A stretch of DNA of 64,000 nt from Kutzneria buriramensis (GTDB lineage Bacteria > Actinomycetota > Actinomycetes > Mycobacteriales > Pseudonocardiaceae): NCBI RefSeq assembly GCF_003387475.1, contig NZ_QUNO01000005.1, positions 248,001 through 312,000 on the forward strand. Direction: 5' to 3'. The translations under genes were made by a program, and so were the position numbers. Under the pieces are notes generated by a model that was given only the letters and a program-made list of their open reading frames with translations, was not told the origin of the DNA and did not search any database. Of the stretch, positions 52,951 through 62,874 are shown piece after piece. The stretch's first letter is position 1, and each line of letters starts with the position of its first letter.

Positions 52951-55900
52951 GAACGCTCCTCTAGCAGGCGCTCGAAATGGGCATAAGCCTGCCGCATGTC
53001 CGCCTCCCGGTCCAGCGTCACGAACGGCAGCTCGTAGGTATAGGCGTTGCCCGCCTGATTGGTCGCGGTCCGCTCCTCCTCGGTGATCCGGTCGCCCTTC
53101 TTCCGCCATACGGTGAGCACCGAGTTGGGCACGAGCCGTCCATTGGCGTCGTAGTAATACACATTCCGGTCATAGCCGTAGAGCACCGCGAACTCGGTGC
53201 GGTAGATCGTGCACAGCTCGTCGGCGGCCAGCCCAAGCGCCAGCGCCACCAGCGCGTCAATCTCGACGAGGGCTTGCCGCCGATCAGCCGCGATCCGTAG
53301 CGGTGTGTCGACATCCCAAACAGGCCTGACGGCCCCGAGCGGCTGCCGTCTCGCGTGCGTAAGACCTCCGGCCCATGCGTCTTCGCGGAATGATCGGCGG
53401 TAACAGCGATACCAGAGGTCTCCATACGCATCCGCAATGCAGTTGAGCCTTAGGGTGCGCAAAACAAGTTCCGACAGGAAGGCGTCATTCGCATACGGAA
53501 GGCGCCGAACAGTCGCTGCCGTGATCGCCGACTTAGGCGCGGCACGAACGAAGAAGTCAGCCAACAGCGACGATAGAACTGCCAACATTGCAACCAAGGA
53601 CTCCGGTTCAGAACTAACCGAACTTACCGATGAAACCGTATGAACATGAGTACTACCTGGCGGAATGAGCGCTGGAATTAAGGTTCGCTCGTTCTTATTG
53701 GCCGCCATTGCACGCCATGCAACGCGATAGAAATTGCGGGCGGGATGGGCGTTCTGGTCGCCCCAGTGGGTGTAGTCGCGGGCGTAGCGACTCCGGTCGC
53801 CTCGAGGTTTGTACGCAGTGACCGGGATTGCGTCGGCTGACAGTGCCTCAAAGTCCGTCGCCGACCAATCCTGGTTGTGCAGCATGGTCTTGTTCGGCGC
53901 CTTGTACATCGGCGTGGCCACGAACAGGTGCGGGCCTTGCAGGATCACGTCGTCCCAGGACGCCGGCTTGCCCCATTCTGATTCGAAGTACCCACTCTTG
54001 CGATCCCGACTCTCGTGCCAGCCTTCCGAGAAGTGGAGCTCCAATTCGCCGATCCGTCGCGCGTGCGAAAGCTTGTCAAGGACCGAGACCGTGGAGCGGT
54101 TGACCGCGTATACCATCCGAGTCTGCCGAACTGGCGTTTCAGGGGATTCGAGGATCGCGTGCCACATGCCAAGGGTTTCGTCGGTGACGGTGGTAATGCG
54201 GCTGCGATGCGGGCGCACATCCCAGTTACCATCCGGATCCTTAATACCAGGTTCAGGCCCAGAGCCATCGTGGTCGAGCGAGCGAATGACCGTGTCGGGA
54301 TGGTAAAGCGACGTGGCCATACGGAAGTCAGGCACCGGTTGCACTGCGCCGTAGACGTGCACGCCATAACTTACTTGATCGTGAATTTCGAACAGTTTCA
54401 GCTCGTTGACGAACTGCCAGTGACGCCTAAGCCGTCGATACGCGTCACAACGAAGAGCTGCAGCCTTTTCGTCGGTGAAATGCGACTCGGGATGAATAAG
54501 GCCGACGACTCCCACAGGTGAGGCGTTGCGCCAGGCCTGAACCATGAAGCAGCGGTAGAAATCCGGCGTCAACCGCTCCAGTTGGGGGAAGTTCGCCACG
54601 GAGCCGGCGAATGCGATGGCCGCCGCAGTGGTCGCAACCCCTTCCGCAGCGGTATCAACGCATCTACGGTCCGTCCACGCCTCGGCACGTTTGCGCTCCT
54701 TGGCAGTGACGGATGGCCGTTCGGCGAGCTTCCACCAAGGATCACGCTCCGCAAGCAGCGCCTCAAAATCGGTTCGCGGCCTTACCCACGGCGGATTACC
54801 GACTTGCAGGTTGAATCCACCCTTGACGAAGACAGGCGCAAAATCCAGCGCCCAATGAAAGAAGCCTTCACGATCGGCAACGGCTTCACATACTCGCAAC
54901 CATGGATGCGCACGTAGCGTCGCGTCAACGGTCAAACAGCCGGCAAGGCCCAAGTCCAGCTCTTCGTATACATTCAAGTCTTCCCAACTCACTGCGGTGC
55001 CAAAGGTGAGCTGCCCCTCAGGTGCCCGCCGCTTACCAGCATGGACGCCGACGAGCATGCGCATGCCCTCGATCCACTGGTCGAGGTTGGGAGGCGTCAC
55101 TGCATCGCCAGCCTGGCCCGTCACTTCCTCGACGAAAGCTTCAGAGACTGGCCAATACCAGAGGGCGCACCATGCATCCATGACGCGACGCAGACGTCGA
55201 TAGGCACCGGAGGGGTCGGCAAGGGCCGCCTCGATCTCGGCCCTCTGAACCTTTCCGCCCGAAGGTATGTCTTGACCACGCCACACCGGGACTGACCGAC
55301 GGATCTCTGATTCTGCAACCCCGAGCCGGTTCGTCGCGATCTGCCACAGCTTCTCCACCCGCCGCGCGAGGTCGCAGAGGGCTTCGATCTGCCTCTGTGT
55401 CGGCTTGCTAGTCACATTCTTGCGCCAAGTTTTGAGACGGGCCCGAGACTCGGGATAGAGATCCCTGGCCTCCTTGGCCTCGTTGACCTCCGCAGAGGAA
55501 CCCCACCCGATTGACGGCAGTAGGAAGTGGTGGATACCGCCGCCGGCGACCCGTCCCGCCTCGATGTCCTCCACGAGCGACGCCAGAGGAACGTCTCGCG
55601 GTACTTCGTTCAGCCAGGACTTGTCGCTGACCTGCCTGCGCTGGTACACCGCCCTGCGGGCGCCAACGAGGGAGTTGCCGCGCCGCAGATGCAGCCCGAA
55701 CCACGGCGCCGACAGCCCCTCGACCATGGTGTCTAGCCACAGGGAGATCTCGGCCAGCTCGACAGCTGTGGCGTTGAGGTCCACGCCGTACACGTTGTGC
55801 AGCGCCAGGTAGGCCTTGACCTCCTGCAGCCGGCGCGGGTACTCGTCCGGGTCGATGCGCACGCCCAGCTCGTTCTGGCGGCGCTTGAGGTACTGCTCGG

Positions 55901-57686
55901 CGAGTTGCCGCACCGCTTCGATGGCGAACGCCCCTGAGCCCAGGGCGGGCTCGCAGACGGTCATCTGCAGGATCTCCGCCGCGGCCGTAGTGCGGCCGTC
56001 CTGGTCGAGCAGTTCTTCGAGGGCTTGGCCGACGGTGAAGCGGGTGAGTACCTCGGGCGTGTAGTAGGACGCGGACTGTTGGCGCTCCCGCCCGGCCAGG
56101 CGGAACACGAACGAGCCCTTCTGGTGCAGCACCGGCCGCAGCTCACCCGTGTGCGGGTCGACGGTCTTCACGAAGTCGGCCGGCGCGATTCCGTCGGCTC
56201 GCTCGACGGGAACGACCCATGACCCCTTGGAGCCGTCACCGTTCTTGGCCACCTCGTAGAGGTCCGTCTCGGCGAAAAAGCCGGTGTAGGACATCAGGCC
56301 CTCGTAGACCGCGCCGAGCTGGTTGATGCCCAACTCCGCGTACGAGATGAAGCCGCGGTCCTTGCCGCGAGACTCCTTGCTCAGCAGCAGATGGGTGAGC
56401 ACCTGCTGCAGCGCGGCGTTGCCCAGCCCAACGGCATCGATGTGCGCGGTCGCTTCCGGCCGGAACAGGTCGGCTCGCAGCGCGTTGAACGGCAGTCCCT
56501 CGGCGAACGCCGAATCATGTTCGTCCTCGCTGCTGCCGCCTACCGCCATCGGGGCGTGTCCGGTGTCGACCAGCCCGAACAACACGCCCATTGAGTCGTA
56601 CAGGTGGGTGCCGTTGCGGGACCGTGGGCTGGCCAACTCGACCTGGACCAGCTCGCGCAGCCGGTCCAGGCTGTAGCCCTGGTCGTACTCGCGGGCGCCG
56701 ACCGGGAGCACGCCCAGTTCGGGCGATGCCTCGGCGTAGAGCAGGAACAGGACGCGGTAGAGGAACCGCAACGCCTGCTTGGCCAGCGGCTGGGCCTCGC
56801 TGGCCGGCAGTGGATCGAGTCCTTTGTCTCGCCGGCGGGTGACCACCTCGTTGGCGATGATTTCGATGGACAGGCGGACTCCGTCGCGCAGGTCCTTGGA
56901 GACGCCGACGGTGTGTTTGATGGAGGCTTCGAGAACGTCGTGCCACCACAGCTTGCCGTCGGCGTCCGGTGCGATGGACTGGGCAGAAAGGCAGGTGAGC
57001 GCGCGATCGATCTCCCCGCCCTTCTTCCCCTCGTTGCGTTCGCAGACCAGTTGCACGTCAACGGCGAGGTAGCGGCCCTCGGCCCAGCGCTCCCGCTCGG
57101 CGAGCAGCACCCAACGGCCGGCGAGCACGAGGACGAGGTCTGGGGCGTCGTCCGCGACGAACAGCGCCGAGGTCAGCCGCGCGGCCGACTTCACCTCCTC
57201 GGCGTCCTCGCTGAGTTGCACGGGCTCGCGCAGGGTGACGGCGTCGCGGGCGAGCAGGTCCTCGACCACGGCGACCGGTCGAGCGGTCATGACGACCAGG
57301 GGTGCGTGCTCGGTGACACCCGGAGACGACACCCGGAGCAGCGGGCCCTGCCGGTCGAGGACGAGGCCATGACCGGTCAGTTCGAGCACGTCAAGTAGCC
57401 GTTCGTGGACTGCGGCCGCGGCATTGTCGGCACTGCGTCCGTCGCGTGCGTCGGCCTCGGCGGCCGGGTCGAGAAGTTCGGCCAAGGCCGCTAGGTCGGT
57501 CTCCAGGCCCTGCCGGGCATCGACGAACCGTGATCGGGGTGTTTTCCTCCCCTCCTTGGCCTCCGCGTCCCAGAATGCCCGCCGCTCCAGCACCTTGGCG
57601 TGGAAAGACTCACTCTTGGCTTCGGTGGTGAAGTAGTGCTCCGAGATCCAGCCCTCACCGACGAGGATCGCGTCCGACCCGTTCAT
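52947..57686 (-). CDS. Eco57I-type N6-adenine DNA methylase (DrmMI-like)
   Basis: A 1,579-residue DNA methyltransferase. SAM motif I is VCEPALGSGAFAIEAVRQL near residue 580 and the catalytic motif IV NPPWV is near 963, so it is an adenine (amino) methylase. The long N-terminus (1-560) and C-terminus are typical of class 1 DISARM DrmMI and of PglX-like proteins. The ATG at 57686 overlaps the drmD stop by 4 bases (ATGA). The C-terminal target-recognition part (coding bases about 53,420-54,520) is visibly less GC-rich than the rest, suggesting exchange of specificity. The reading to 58106 is shadow. Confidence 0.85.
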   Translation of the reverse strand: MNGSDAILVGEGWISEHYFTTEAKSESFHAKVLERRAFWDAEAKEGRKTPRSRFVDARQGLETDLAALAELLDPAAEADARDGRSADNAAAAVHERLLDVLELTGHGLVLDRQGPLLRVSSPGVTEHAPLVVMTARPVAVVEDLLARDAVTLREPVQLSEDAEEVKSAARLTSALFVADDAPDLVLVLAGRWVLLAERERWAEGRYLAVDVQLVCERNEGKKGGEIDRALTCLSAQSIAPDADGKLWWHDVLEASIKHTVGVSKDLRDGVRLSIEIIANEVVTRRRDKGLDPLPASEAQPLAKQALRFLYRVLFLLYAEASPELGVLPVGAREYDQGYSLDRLRELVQVELASPRSRNGTHLYDSMGVLFGLVDTGHAPMAVGGSSEDEHDSAFAEGLPFNALRADLFRPEATAHIDAVGLGNAALQQVLTHLLLSKESRGKDRGFISYAELGINQLGAVYEGLMSYTGFFAETDLYEVAKNGDGSKGSWVVPVERADGIAPADFVKTVDPHTGELRPVLHQKGSFVFRLAGRERQQSASYYTPEVLTRFTVGQALEELLDQDGRTTAAAEILQMTVCEPALGSGAFAIEAVRQLAEQYLKRRQNELGVRIDPDEYPRRLQEVKAYLALHNVYGVDLNATAVELAEISLWLDTMVEGLSAPWFGLHLRRGNSLVGARRAVYQRRQVSDKSWLNEVPRDVPLASLVEDIEAGRVAGGGIHHFLLPSIGWGSSAEVNEAKEARDLYPESRARLKTWRKNVTSKPTQRQIEALCDLARRVEKLWQIATNRLGVAESEIRRSVPVWRGQDIPSGGKVQRAEIEAALADPSGAYRRLRRVMDAWCALWYWPVSEAFVEEVTGQAGDAVTPPNLDQWIEGMRMLVGVHAGKRRAPEGQLTFGTAVSWEDLNVYEELDLGLAGCLTVDATLRAHPWLRVCEAVADREGFFHWALDFAPVFVKGGFNLQVGNPPWVRPRTDFEALLAERDPWWKLAERPSVTAKERKRAEAWTDRRCVDTAAEGVATTAAAIAFAGSVANFPQLERLTPDFYRCFMVQAWRNASPVGVVGLIHPESHFTDEKAAALRCDAYRRLRRHWQFVNELKLFEIHDQVSYGVHVYGAVQPVPDFRMATSLYHPDTVIRSLDHDGSGPEPGIKDPDGNWDVRPHRSRITTVTDETLGMWHAILESPETPVRQTRMVYAVNRSTVSVLDKLSHARRIGELELHFSEGWHESRDRKSGYFESEWGKPASWDDVILQGPHLFVATPMYKAPNKTMLHNQDWSATDFEALSADAIPVTAYKPRGDRSRYARDYTHWGDQNAHPARNFYRVAWRAMAANKNERTLIPALIPPGSTHVHTVSSVSSVSSEPESLVAMLAVLSSLLADFFVRAAPKSAITAATVRRLPYANDAFLSELVLRTLRLNCIADAYGDLWYRCYRRSFREDAWAGGLTHARRQPLGAVRPVWDVDTPLRIAADRRQALVEIDALVALALGLAADELCTIYRTEFAVLYGYDRNVYYYDANGRLVPNSVLTVWRKKGDRITEEERTATNQAGNAYTYELPFVTLDREADMRQAYAHFERLLEERS

Positions 57687-60592
57687 CGCGTCACACCTTC
57701 CACGTCCGGGACGACGACCAGTAGCGGCCGTGCGAGTTGTCGGTCCGGTGCCATGGCCTGCACCATGGCCCGTTCCTGTTCCACGCTCGCTCGCCGGTGT
57801 TTGATCTCGCTGCGTTGGATGAGCGCTTCGGCATCGTTGTCCCAGCGCTTCAGTCGGGTGGACCACTGGTCCACTCGGCTTGCCACGTCGTTGGCGGCTG
57901 CTTCGAAGAGGGTGAGCAGGTGCTTTTCGGCCTGGTCGACCGCCGGGGCCACGAGCCTCTGGAAAGCCTCCACGTCGTCGATCGGCCCCGGGTTGACGCG
58001 CGGCCGGTCCCAGCCCAGCGAGGCCAGCGCCTCCCGGGCCGAGCTGTGCGGGGCGATCAGTGCGAAAGACGGATCGTCCTGCGCTGGGAACTGCGCGGTC
58101 AGCCAAGCGACCGACACGACCTGGCCGCGCCTGTTGGTCAGCGTGCCCACGAGTAGGACGGTTGGGGCGTTCACGCCGCCGCGTACCGCGAAGACCTCGT
58201 TGCGGCCCAGCACGGCCAGGGCCCGGTCTGCGGCCCAGTCGAGGACGGGGTGCAGCGGAGCGAGATAGTGTGCGTCCGGCCAGCTCAGTTTCTTGCTGTC
58301 GCGCAGCGCCGCGGCGAGCCGGTCCTTGCCGCGCGCCGGGGTGGTCGCGAGCACCAGCTTGTCGGTGACGTCACGTTCGGCGAGGTACTTCTGCGGCAGC
58401 ACGTCCAGGCGCTGCACGAGGTCGGGTGGTGGGTTCAGCTCGACAGTGCCGAAGGCGGCGTCTCGGCGCCACCCGACTCCACCGCGTGCCGGTGGCGCCG
58501 TCGGGTCGATGAAGGCTTCCCGTAGTGCATCCTCCAGATACGACACCTCGTCGTCGTACAGCATCGAGCCGAGGTCTGTCCCGGCGGTGGTCTCCGACTG
58601 GTGCGTCGCCGACGGCTCGGGCATGGGTGCGGGTGGCGCGTCGAAGAGCTGGGCGAACAGCGCGCCGAGGTCGTTACCGGCCGTGACGGCGGCGACCGGG
58701 CGGACCACGTCGTCGAACTCCTTGCTGCCGGCCAGCACGGCGCGAATGTCGTCCTCCTCGCTCTTGACGTCGTAACGCCCCATCAGGGAAGCCACGTCAC
58801 CGAGCGCGGTGTGTGCCTCGTTCTCCTTCTCCACCAGCTTGGCGAGGATCCGGATGTCTCCGGCGAACCGTTCGCTGGCTGGGTCGAGCAGCAGTGCCGT
58901 GATGCGCGGGGCGTGTTTCTGCCCGTATCGGTCGATGCGACCGTTGCGCTGTTCGATGCGGATGAGGCTCCAGGGAATGTCGTAGTGAATCAGGTCGTGA
59001 CACTGGGCGTGCAGGTTCACTCCCTCGGAGGCCACGTCACCGGTCACCAAGACCCGCACCGGCGCCTGCTCCTGCTTGAACGCCTCCACGATGTTCTGCT
59101 GTTCGTCGTCAGCCAGCCCGCCATGCATGAGCGCGACAGCGTCGGCAGGCAGGCCAAGGTCACTGGGAAGACTGCGGTGCAGCCAACGCAGAGTCTCCAG
59201 GCGCTCGGCGAACACCACCGCCCGGACCGGTGAGCCGCGGCCCACCCCGATCTGTTTCAGGTGCTCGACGAGCCGTTGGTACTTGGCTGGCGGCCGCCGC
59301 AACGTCTTGTCGTTGAGCTCAGCCAGCCGGTGCAATGCCTGTCGTTCCACCCCGGCCCGGTCGTCGTGCCCGAGGCGCCCCAACCGCCCGTCGATGGTTT
59401 CTTTCAGCGCGGCCGGCGAGGACAGGAACGCCTTGGCCAGCGTCCACGGAAACAGCGATGCGTTCTGCCCGGAGTACGGGCTGCCGCCACGACCCGGCCA
59501 CAACCAGGTCTCTTCCAGTTCGCGGGCCACGGCGTTCTCTTCGTCCGTCGCCGGCACGAGGACGTTGTCCGGCTCGCGCCGTTCGGCCCAGTCGCCGCCG
59601 ACGACCTGGGCGACCTCGGGGCTGTGCCGGTGCCGCCGGATGACCAGCCGTCGTATTTCGTCTGGGTCGAGCCGGTCATCGGCCGGCACGGACGAGGGGT
59701 CCAGCAACCGCAGCAGCTCGGCGAACGAGTCGGCACGGCCATTGTGCGGGGTTGCCGAGGCGAGGATCAGCGCCTCGGCGTTGCGGGCCAACAGCCGCGC
59801 CAGCCGGTTGTTGAGCGTCGCCGCGTTGGACAGATTGTGCGACTCGTCGATGACCACGGCATCCCAGCGCTGCTTGCGCAGGCTCGTCACGTACCGATCG
59901 GACTTGAGGGTGTCGATCGAGATGATCACCCGCTTGTAGTAGGTGAAGGGGTTTCGCGTTGCCGGCAGCTTCTGGCGCACGCGCTGAATGCCGGCGGAGT
60001 CCAGCCGGACGAACGGCAGCGCGAACCGGCACCACAGCTCGTGCTGCATCTGCTCCAGCACATGCCGCGGGGTCACGACGAGGATCCGTTCACCACGGCC
60101 ACGCCGCACCAGTTCCGAAAGGATCATGCCGATTTCGAGGGTCTTACCGAGGCCGACGGCGTCAGCAAGCAGAATCCTCGGCCGCAGGTTCACCGGATCG
60201 AGTGCCTTGCGCACCGCCGACTGCTGGTAGCTCAGCGCGTCAGCCAGTCCTTGGACGGCCACTGACAGCGAGCGCTCCCCGAGTGGCACGGGGATCTTAC
60301 GAATGGTCGACTCCAGCCATAGCCGAGCAGTGCGGTAGCGCGGGCTGTCGTCGGCCACTACCTGCGCGCGGGCCGGCTCCAATGGAACGACCTCGTCGAG
60401 GCTCGTGTAGAACGAGGCGCTGGTGTCGCGGACCAGTTCGCCGAGGCCCTGCACGTGGACGAGGGTGCCGTCGGCGGTCTCCTCGACCGCTCGGACCAGC
60501 CACTCTTCGTCGCGGATCACGACGATCGATCCTGGCGCGAGTGCCACGCGGTCCTCGGACTTCGTTGCCGTCACAGATACGTTCTCCGTCAT
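57683..60592 (-). CDS. drmD: SNF2-family helicase DrmD-like
   Basis: A 969-residue SNF2-type ATPase. Walker A is LLADAVGLGKTLEIGMIL near residue 147, DESH box VVIDESHNLSNAAT near 250, ASATPHNGRADSFAELLRLL near 280 and the second lobe VTGDVASEGVNLHAQCHDL and RNGRIDRYGQKHA near 553. It matches the DISARM class 1 DrmD helicase in order and size. The ATG at 60592 is used (GTG 60616 gives 8 more residues). It heads the coupled run drmD-drmMI-giant helicase-UvrD and is divergent from the vsr gene. Confidence 0.83.
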   Translation of the reverse strand: MTENVSVTATKSEDRVALAPGSIVVIRDEEWLVRAVEETADGTLVHVQGLGELVRDTSASFYTSLDEVVPLEPARAQVVADDSPRYRTARLWLESTIRKIPVPLGERSLSVAVQGLADALSYQQSAVRKALDPVNLRPRILLADAVGLGKTLEIGMILSELVRRGRGERILVVTPRHVLEQMQHELWCRFALPFVRLDSAGIQRVRQKLPATRNPFTYYKRVIISIDTLKSDRYVTSLRKQRWDAVVIDESHNLSNAATLNNRLARLLARNAEALILASATPHNGRADSFAELLRLLDPSSVPADDRLDPDEIRRLVIRRHRHSPEVAQVVGGDWAERREPDNVLVPATDEENAVARELEETWLWPGRGGSPYSGQNASLFPWTLAKAFLSSPAALKETIDGRLGRLGHDDRAGVERQALHRLAELNDKTLRRPPAKYQRLVEHLKQIGVGRGSPVRAVVFAERLETLRWLHRSLPSDLGLPADAVALMHGGLADDEQQNIVEAFKQEQAPVRVLVTGDVASEGVNLHAQCHDLIHYDIPWSLIRIEQRNGRIDRYGQKHAPRITALLLDPASERFAGDIRILAKLVEKENEAHTALGDVASLMGRYDVKSEEDDIRAVLAGSKEFDDVVRPVAAVTAGNDLGALFAQLFDAPPAPMPEPSATHQSETTAGTDLGSMLYDDEVSYLEDALREAFIDPTAPPARGGVGWRRDAAFGTVELNPPPDLVQRLDVLPQKYLAERDVTDKLVLATTPARGKDRLAAALRDSKKLSWPDAHYLAPLHPVLDWAADRALAVLGRNEVFAVRGGVNAPTVLLVGTLTNRRGQVVSVAWLTAQFPAQDDPSFALIAPHSSAREALASLGWDRPRVNPGPIDDVEAFQRLVAPAVDQAEKHLLTLFEAAANDVASRVDQWSTRLKRWDNDAEALIQRSEIKHRRASVEQERAMVQAMAPDRQLARPLLVVVPDVEGVTR

Positions 60593-60694
60593 CGAGTGCA
60601 AGAGAGGTTCATCCACAGCGCATGGTCATTTTTGCGGCCCGCAGCGTAACTCGCAGTGAGAGCTGTCGTGGTCTCCTTGGCTAAGGTCGAGGAC

Positions 60695-61129
60695 ATGGAC
60701 CACTCGGTGGCTCGGCCAGCACCGCTCGACGCTGCGACGTCAGCTCGGCTGCGGCGCCAACCACGCTCCGCCACCAAACCGGAGGTCGCGCTACGTCGCG
60801 AACTACACCGCCGCGGCCTGCGGTTCCGTGTGAACCACCCAGGGCTTCCCGGTCGCCCAGACCTTGCATTCACCCGAGCGAAAGTCGCGGTCTTCGTCGA
60901 CGGATGCTTCTGGCACTGCTGCCCCGACCACGGCACGTTGCCTCGCAACAACCGGGATTGGTGGCGTGCCAAGCTCGACCGCAACGTTGCCCGCGACCGA
61001 GCCAAGGACGCCGCGCTCACCGGCCTGGGGTGGAGCGTCCTGCACGTGTGGGAACACGAGGCGCCTGGTACGGCCGCCGATCGGGTCGAGGCCGAATGGC
61101 GGCAACGGCTTCCCTCCGTCACGAGCTGA
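60695..61129 (+). CDS. vsr: Vsr-like very short patch repair endonuclease
   Basis: A 144-residue nuclease. Vsr signature TKPEVALRRELHRRGLRFR, PGLPGRPDLAFTRAKVAVFVDGCFWHCC, NNRDWWRAKLDRNVARD and GWSVLHVWEHEAP are intact, including the catalytic Asp (RPDL) and the zinc cysteines. Vsr nicks T:G mismatches left by deamination of 5-methylcytosine. It is divergent from drmD and convergent with drmB (11-base overlap). TAAGGT (60682-60687) 7 bases before the ATG fits a leaderless promoter. No cytosine methylase is seen in the window. Confidence 0.85.
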   Translation: MDHSVARPAPLDAATSARLRRQPRSATKPEVALRRELHRRGLRFRVNHPGLPGRPDLAFTRAKVAVFVDGCFWHCCPDHGTLPRNNRDWWRAKLDRNVARDRAKDAALTGLGWSVLHVWEHEAPGTAADRVEAEWRQRLPSVTS

Positions 61130-62861
61130 CCGCCATACGCAGATAACCGTCGGCGCCGAACAGCGTCTTCCGGTTCAGGAAGCGGTTGAAGAACCGGCAC
61201 GACGGCTCTCCGAGGTGCACGCAGGCAGTGCACGCCCCGCTGCCCCGGCTGCACCCCGGATCCAGGGGACAGCGATGCTCGGCGTCGACGAACGCAGCCA
61301 ACAGATCGTCGAGATTGGACTCGAAAACCGCCTGCATGCCACCCAGGACGAAGTCGCCGCGGGCGGCGGCATAGACGAAGAACGCCAAGTGGCCAGGAAG
61401 AAGGTATTCGCTCAAAGCGTCGCGTTCGATGCCGGAGAAGACCGCGGTTTGGCGGATGAACCGGTGCGCGTAGGTGTGGACCAGCCTGAGCACGTCGGCG
61501 CCGGGTGTGTCCATCGACTGGTCTTCGCGTTTGTCGGGGATCACTGCCGACTGCAGGACCGCAACGCGCGCCGCAACTGGATCACTGTCACCGATCGACC
61601 AGCCGGTCAGCCGGTGGCCACGACCCGACAGCCAGCTTGCCACCCGTACCGGGTCCAGACGTACCAGAAAAGCCTCCGTCTCGGCGAGGTTGCCGTAGAG
61701 GCGGTAGACGCCGCGCTTGCGTCGGAACGGCACTAGCCGGCACTTGGCTGGGTCATCCTCGCCTCTGGTGTAGCCGTACATAGCGCTCAGCACCGGGAAC
61801 CGATCGACCAGGTCCAAGCCGTCCATGCCCGCTCGGGTGAGCGCCGCCGGGTAGCGGTCCCGGTAGCGCAGGTCGAGCGAGTCCCCAGGCGTCGTGCTAC
61901 GCAACGCGGTCGTCGGCGTGCGGCTCTCGGCGAGTGCCATGGCGATGTCGACGGCTTCACGCTCGGCCTCTTCTCGCCGCGTACCCGGCAGTGAGTCGAC
62001 CGGGTGGTCGCCGGGTTTGGCGAGCTGTCCGCCTTGCTCGGCCATGTCCGCCATCGTCTGGGCGAATGCCGGGTCTATGCCGTCGGCAATCAACTTCGCG
62101 AGGAAGTCCTCTTTGGTCTGCTTCGCGGTGACGTCCGCGGGGCGCTCGGCGGTCAGGCCCTCCACCACCCACACGAGAGCCTTTCGGGCACCGCCGGCGA
62201 GCTTGAGGCCTTCGCGGTGCTCCGGGCGCGGAGGGTTGATCAGCACCATGCCGCGCGGCGTGTAGACCGTGCGGGCCTTGTGGACGTTCCACCGCAGTGT
62301 GCCATTGCCGCACGGGCAGGTCCGGTTGAACCCGAGCCCCTGCATCGTCTGGGTGTGGCAGGTCGGGCACTTGAACGTGATGTCGGCAGCCTTGGCGCTT
62401 TTCGGGATGACCACCATCACGTCGTCGTGCTCTTTGCACCGCCGGATCCATGGCACCTCGATCGCGCCACAGTCGTGGATCCCGACGAAATGCAGCTGGC
62501 CCCACTTGCGCTGCCCGCATTTGCAGGGCCGCTCAACGGATCGGCCAATGCGCTTGCAGGCCCGGCACAGCCACACCTCTGGGTATCGCTCGACCGTGAC
62601 GCCGCGCCGCTCATCGAGCTCCACGACTTCGATCTGGGCACCCCGCAACAGTTCGTCGCCTACGCCACCGTCGGTGTCGTGGACGAGCCACGCTCCGATC
62701 TCACGTAGCAGGTTCCAGCGGACGAGGTCCGTGTCGACCTGGATCGGGCTCGGTGCCGACCACTCGGAGACACGGTAGATGTCCCCTCGCAGGTCGACCG
62801 TTTGGTCAGGCAGGAAGGTCCGCAGGATCTGGCTGCCACTTCGACTTCCCAAGATCGTCAT
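61119..62861 (-). CDS. drmB: DUF1998 protein DrmB
   Basis: A 580-residue zinc-rich protein of the DISARM DrmB type. Cysteine sets LCRACKRIGRSVERPCKCG, HDCGAIEV, FKCPTCHTQT and TCPCGNGTL lie in the first 200 residues, and a C-terminal one CPLDPGCSRGSGACTAC near 550 is the DUF1998-type cluster. DrmB acts with DrmA in sensing and processing phage DNA. It starts 13 bases after the drmA stop. Confidence 0.83.
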   Translation of the reverse strand: MTILGSRSGSQILRTFLPDQTVDLRGDIYRVSEWSAPSPIQVDTDLVRWNLLREIGAWLVHDTDGGVGDELLRGAQIEVVELDERRGVTVERYPEVWLCRACKRIGRSVERPCKCGQRKWGQLHFVGIHDCGAIEVPWIRRCKEHDDVMVVIPKSAKAADITFKCPTCHTQTMQGLGFNRTCPCGNGTLRWNVHKARTVYTPRGMVLINPPRPEHREGLKLAGGARKALVWVVEGLTAERPADVTAKQTKEDFLAKLIADGIDPAFAQTMADMAEQGGQLAKPGDHPVDSLPGTRREEAEREAVDIAMALAESRTPTTALRSTTPGDSLDLRYRDRYPAALTRAGMDGLDLVDRFPVLSAMYGYTRGEDDPAKCRLVPFRRKRGVYRLYGNLAETEAFLVRLDPVRVASWLSGRGHRLTGWSIGDSDPVAARVAVLQSAVIPDKREDQSMDTPGADVLRLVHTYAHRFIRQTAVFSGIERDALSEYLLPGHLAFFVYAAARGDFVLGGMQAVFESNLDDLLAAFVDAEHRCPLDPGCSRGSGACTACVHLGEPSCRFFNRFLNRKTLFGADGYLRMAVSS

Positions 62862-62874
62862 GTCGTCCGCCCAG

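Noticed and set aside
57687-58106. 140-codon N-terminal extension of the methylase
   Set aside because: It lies inside drmD in another frame; the ATGA overlap at 57686 is a better start.
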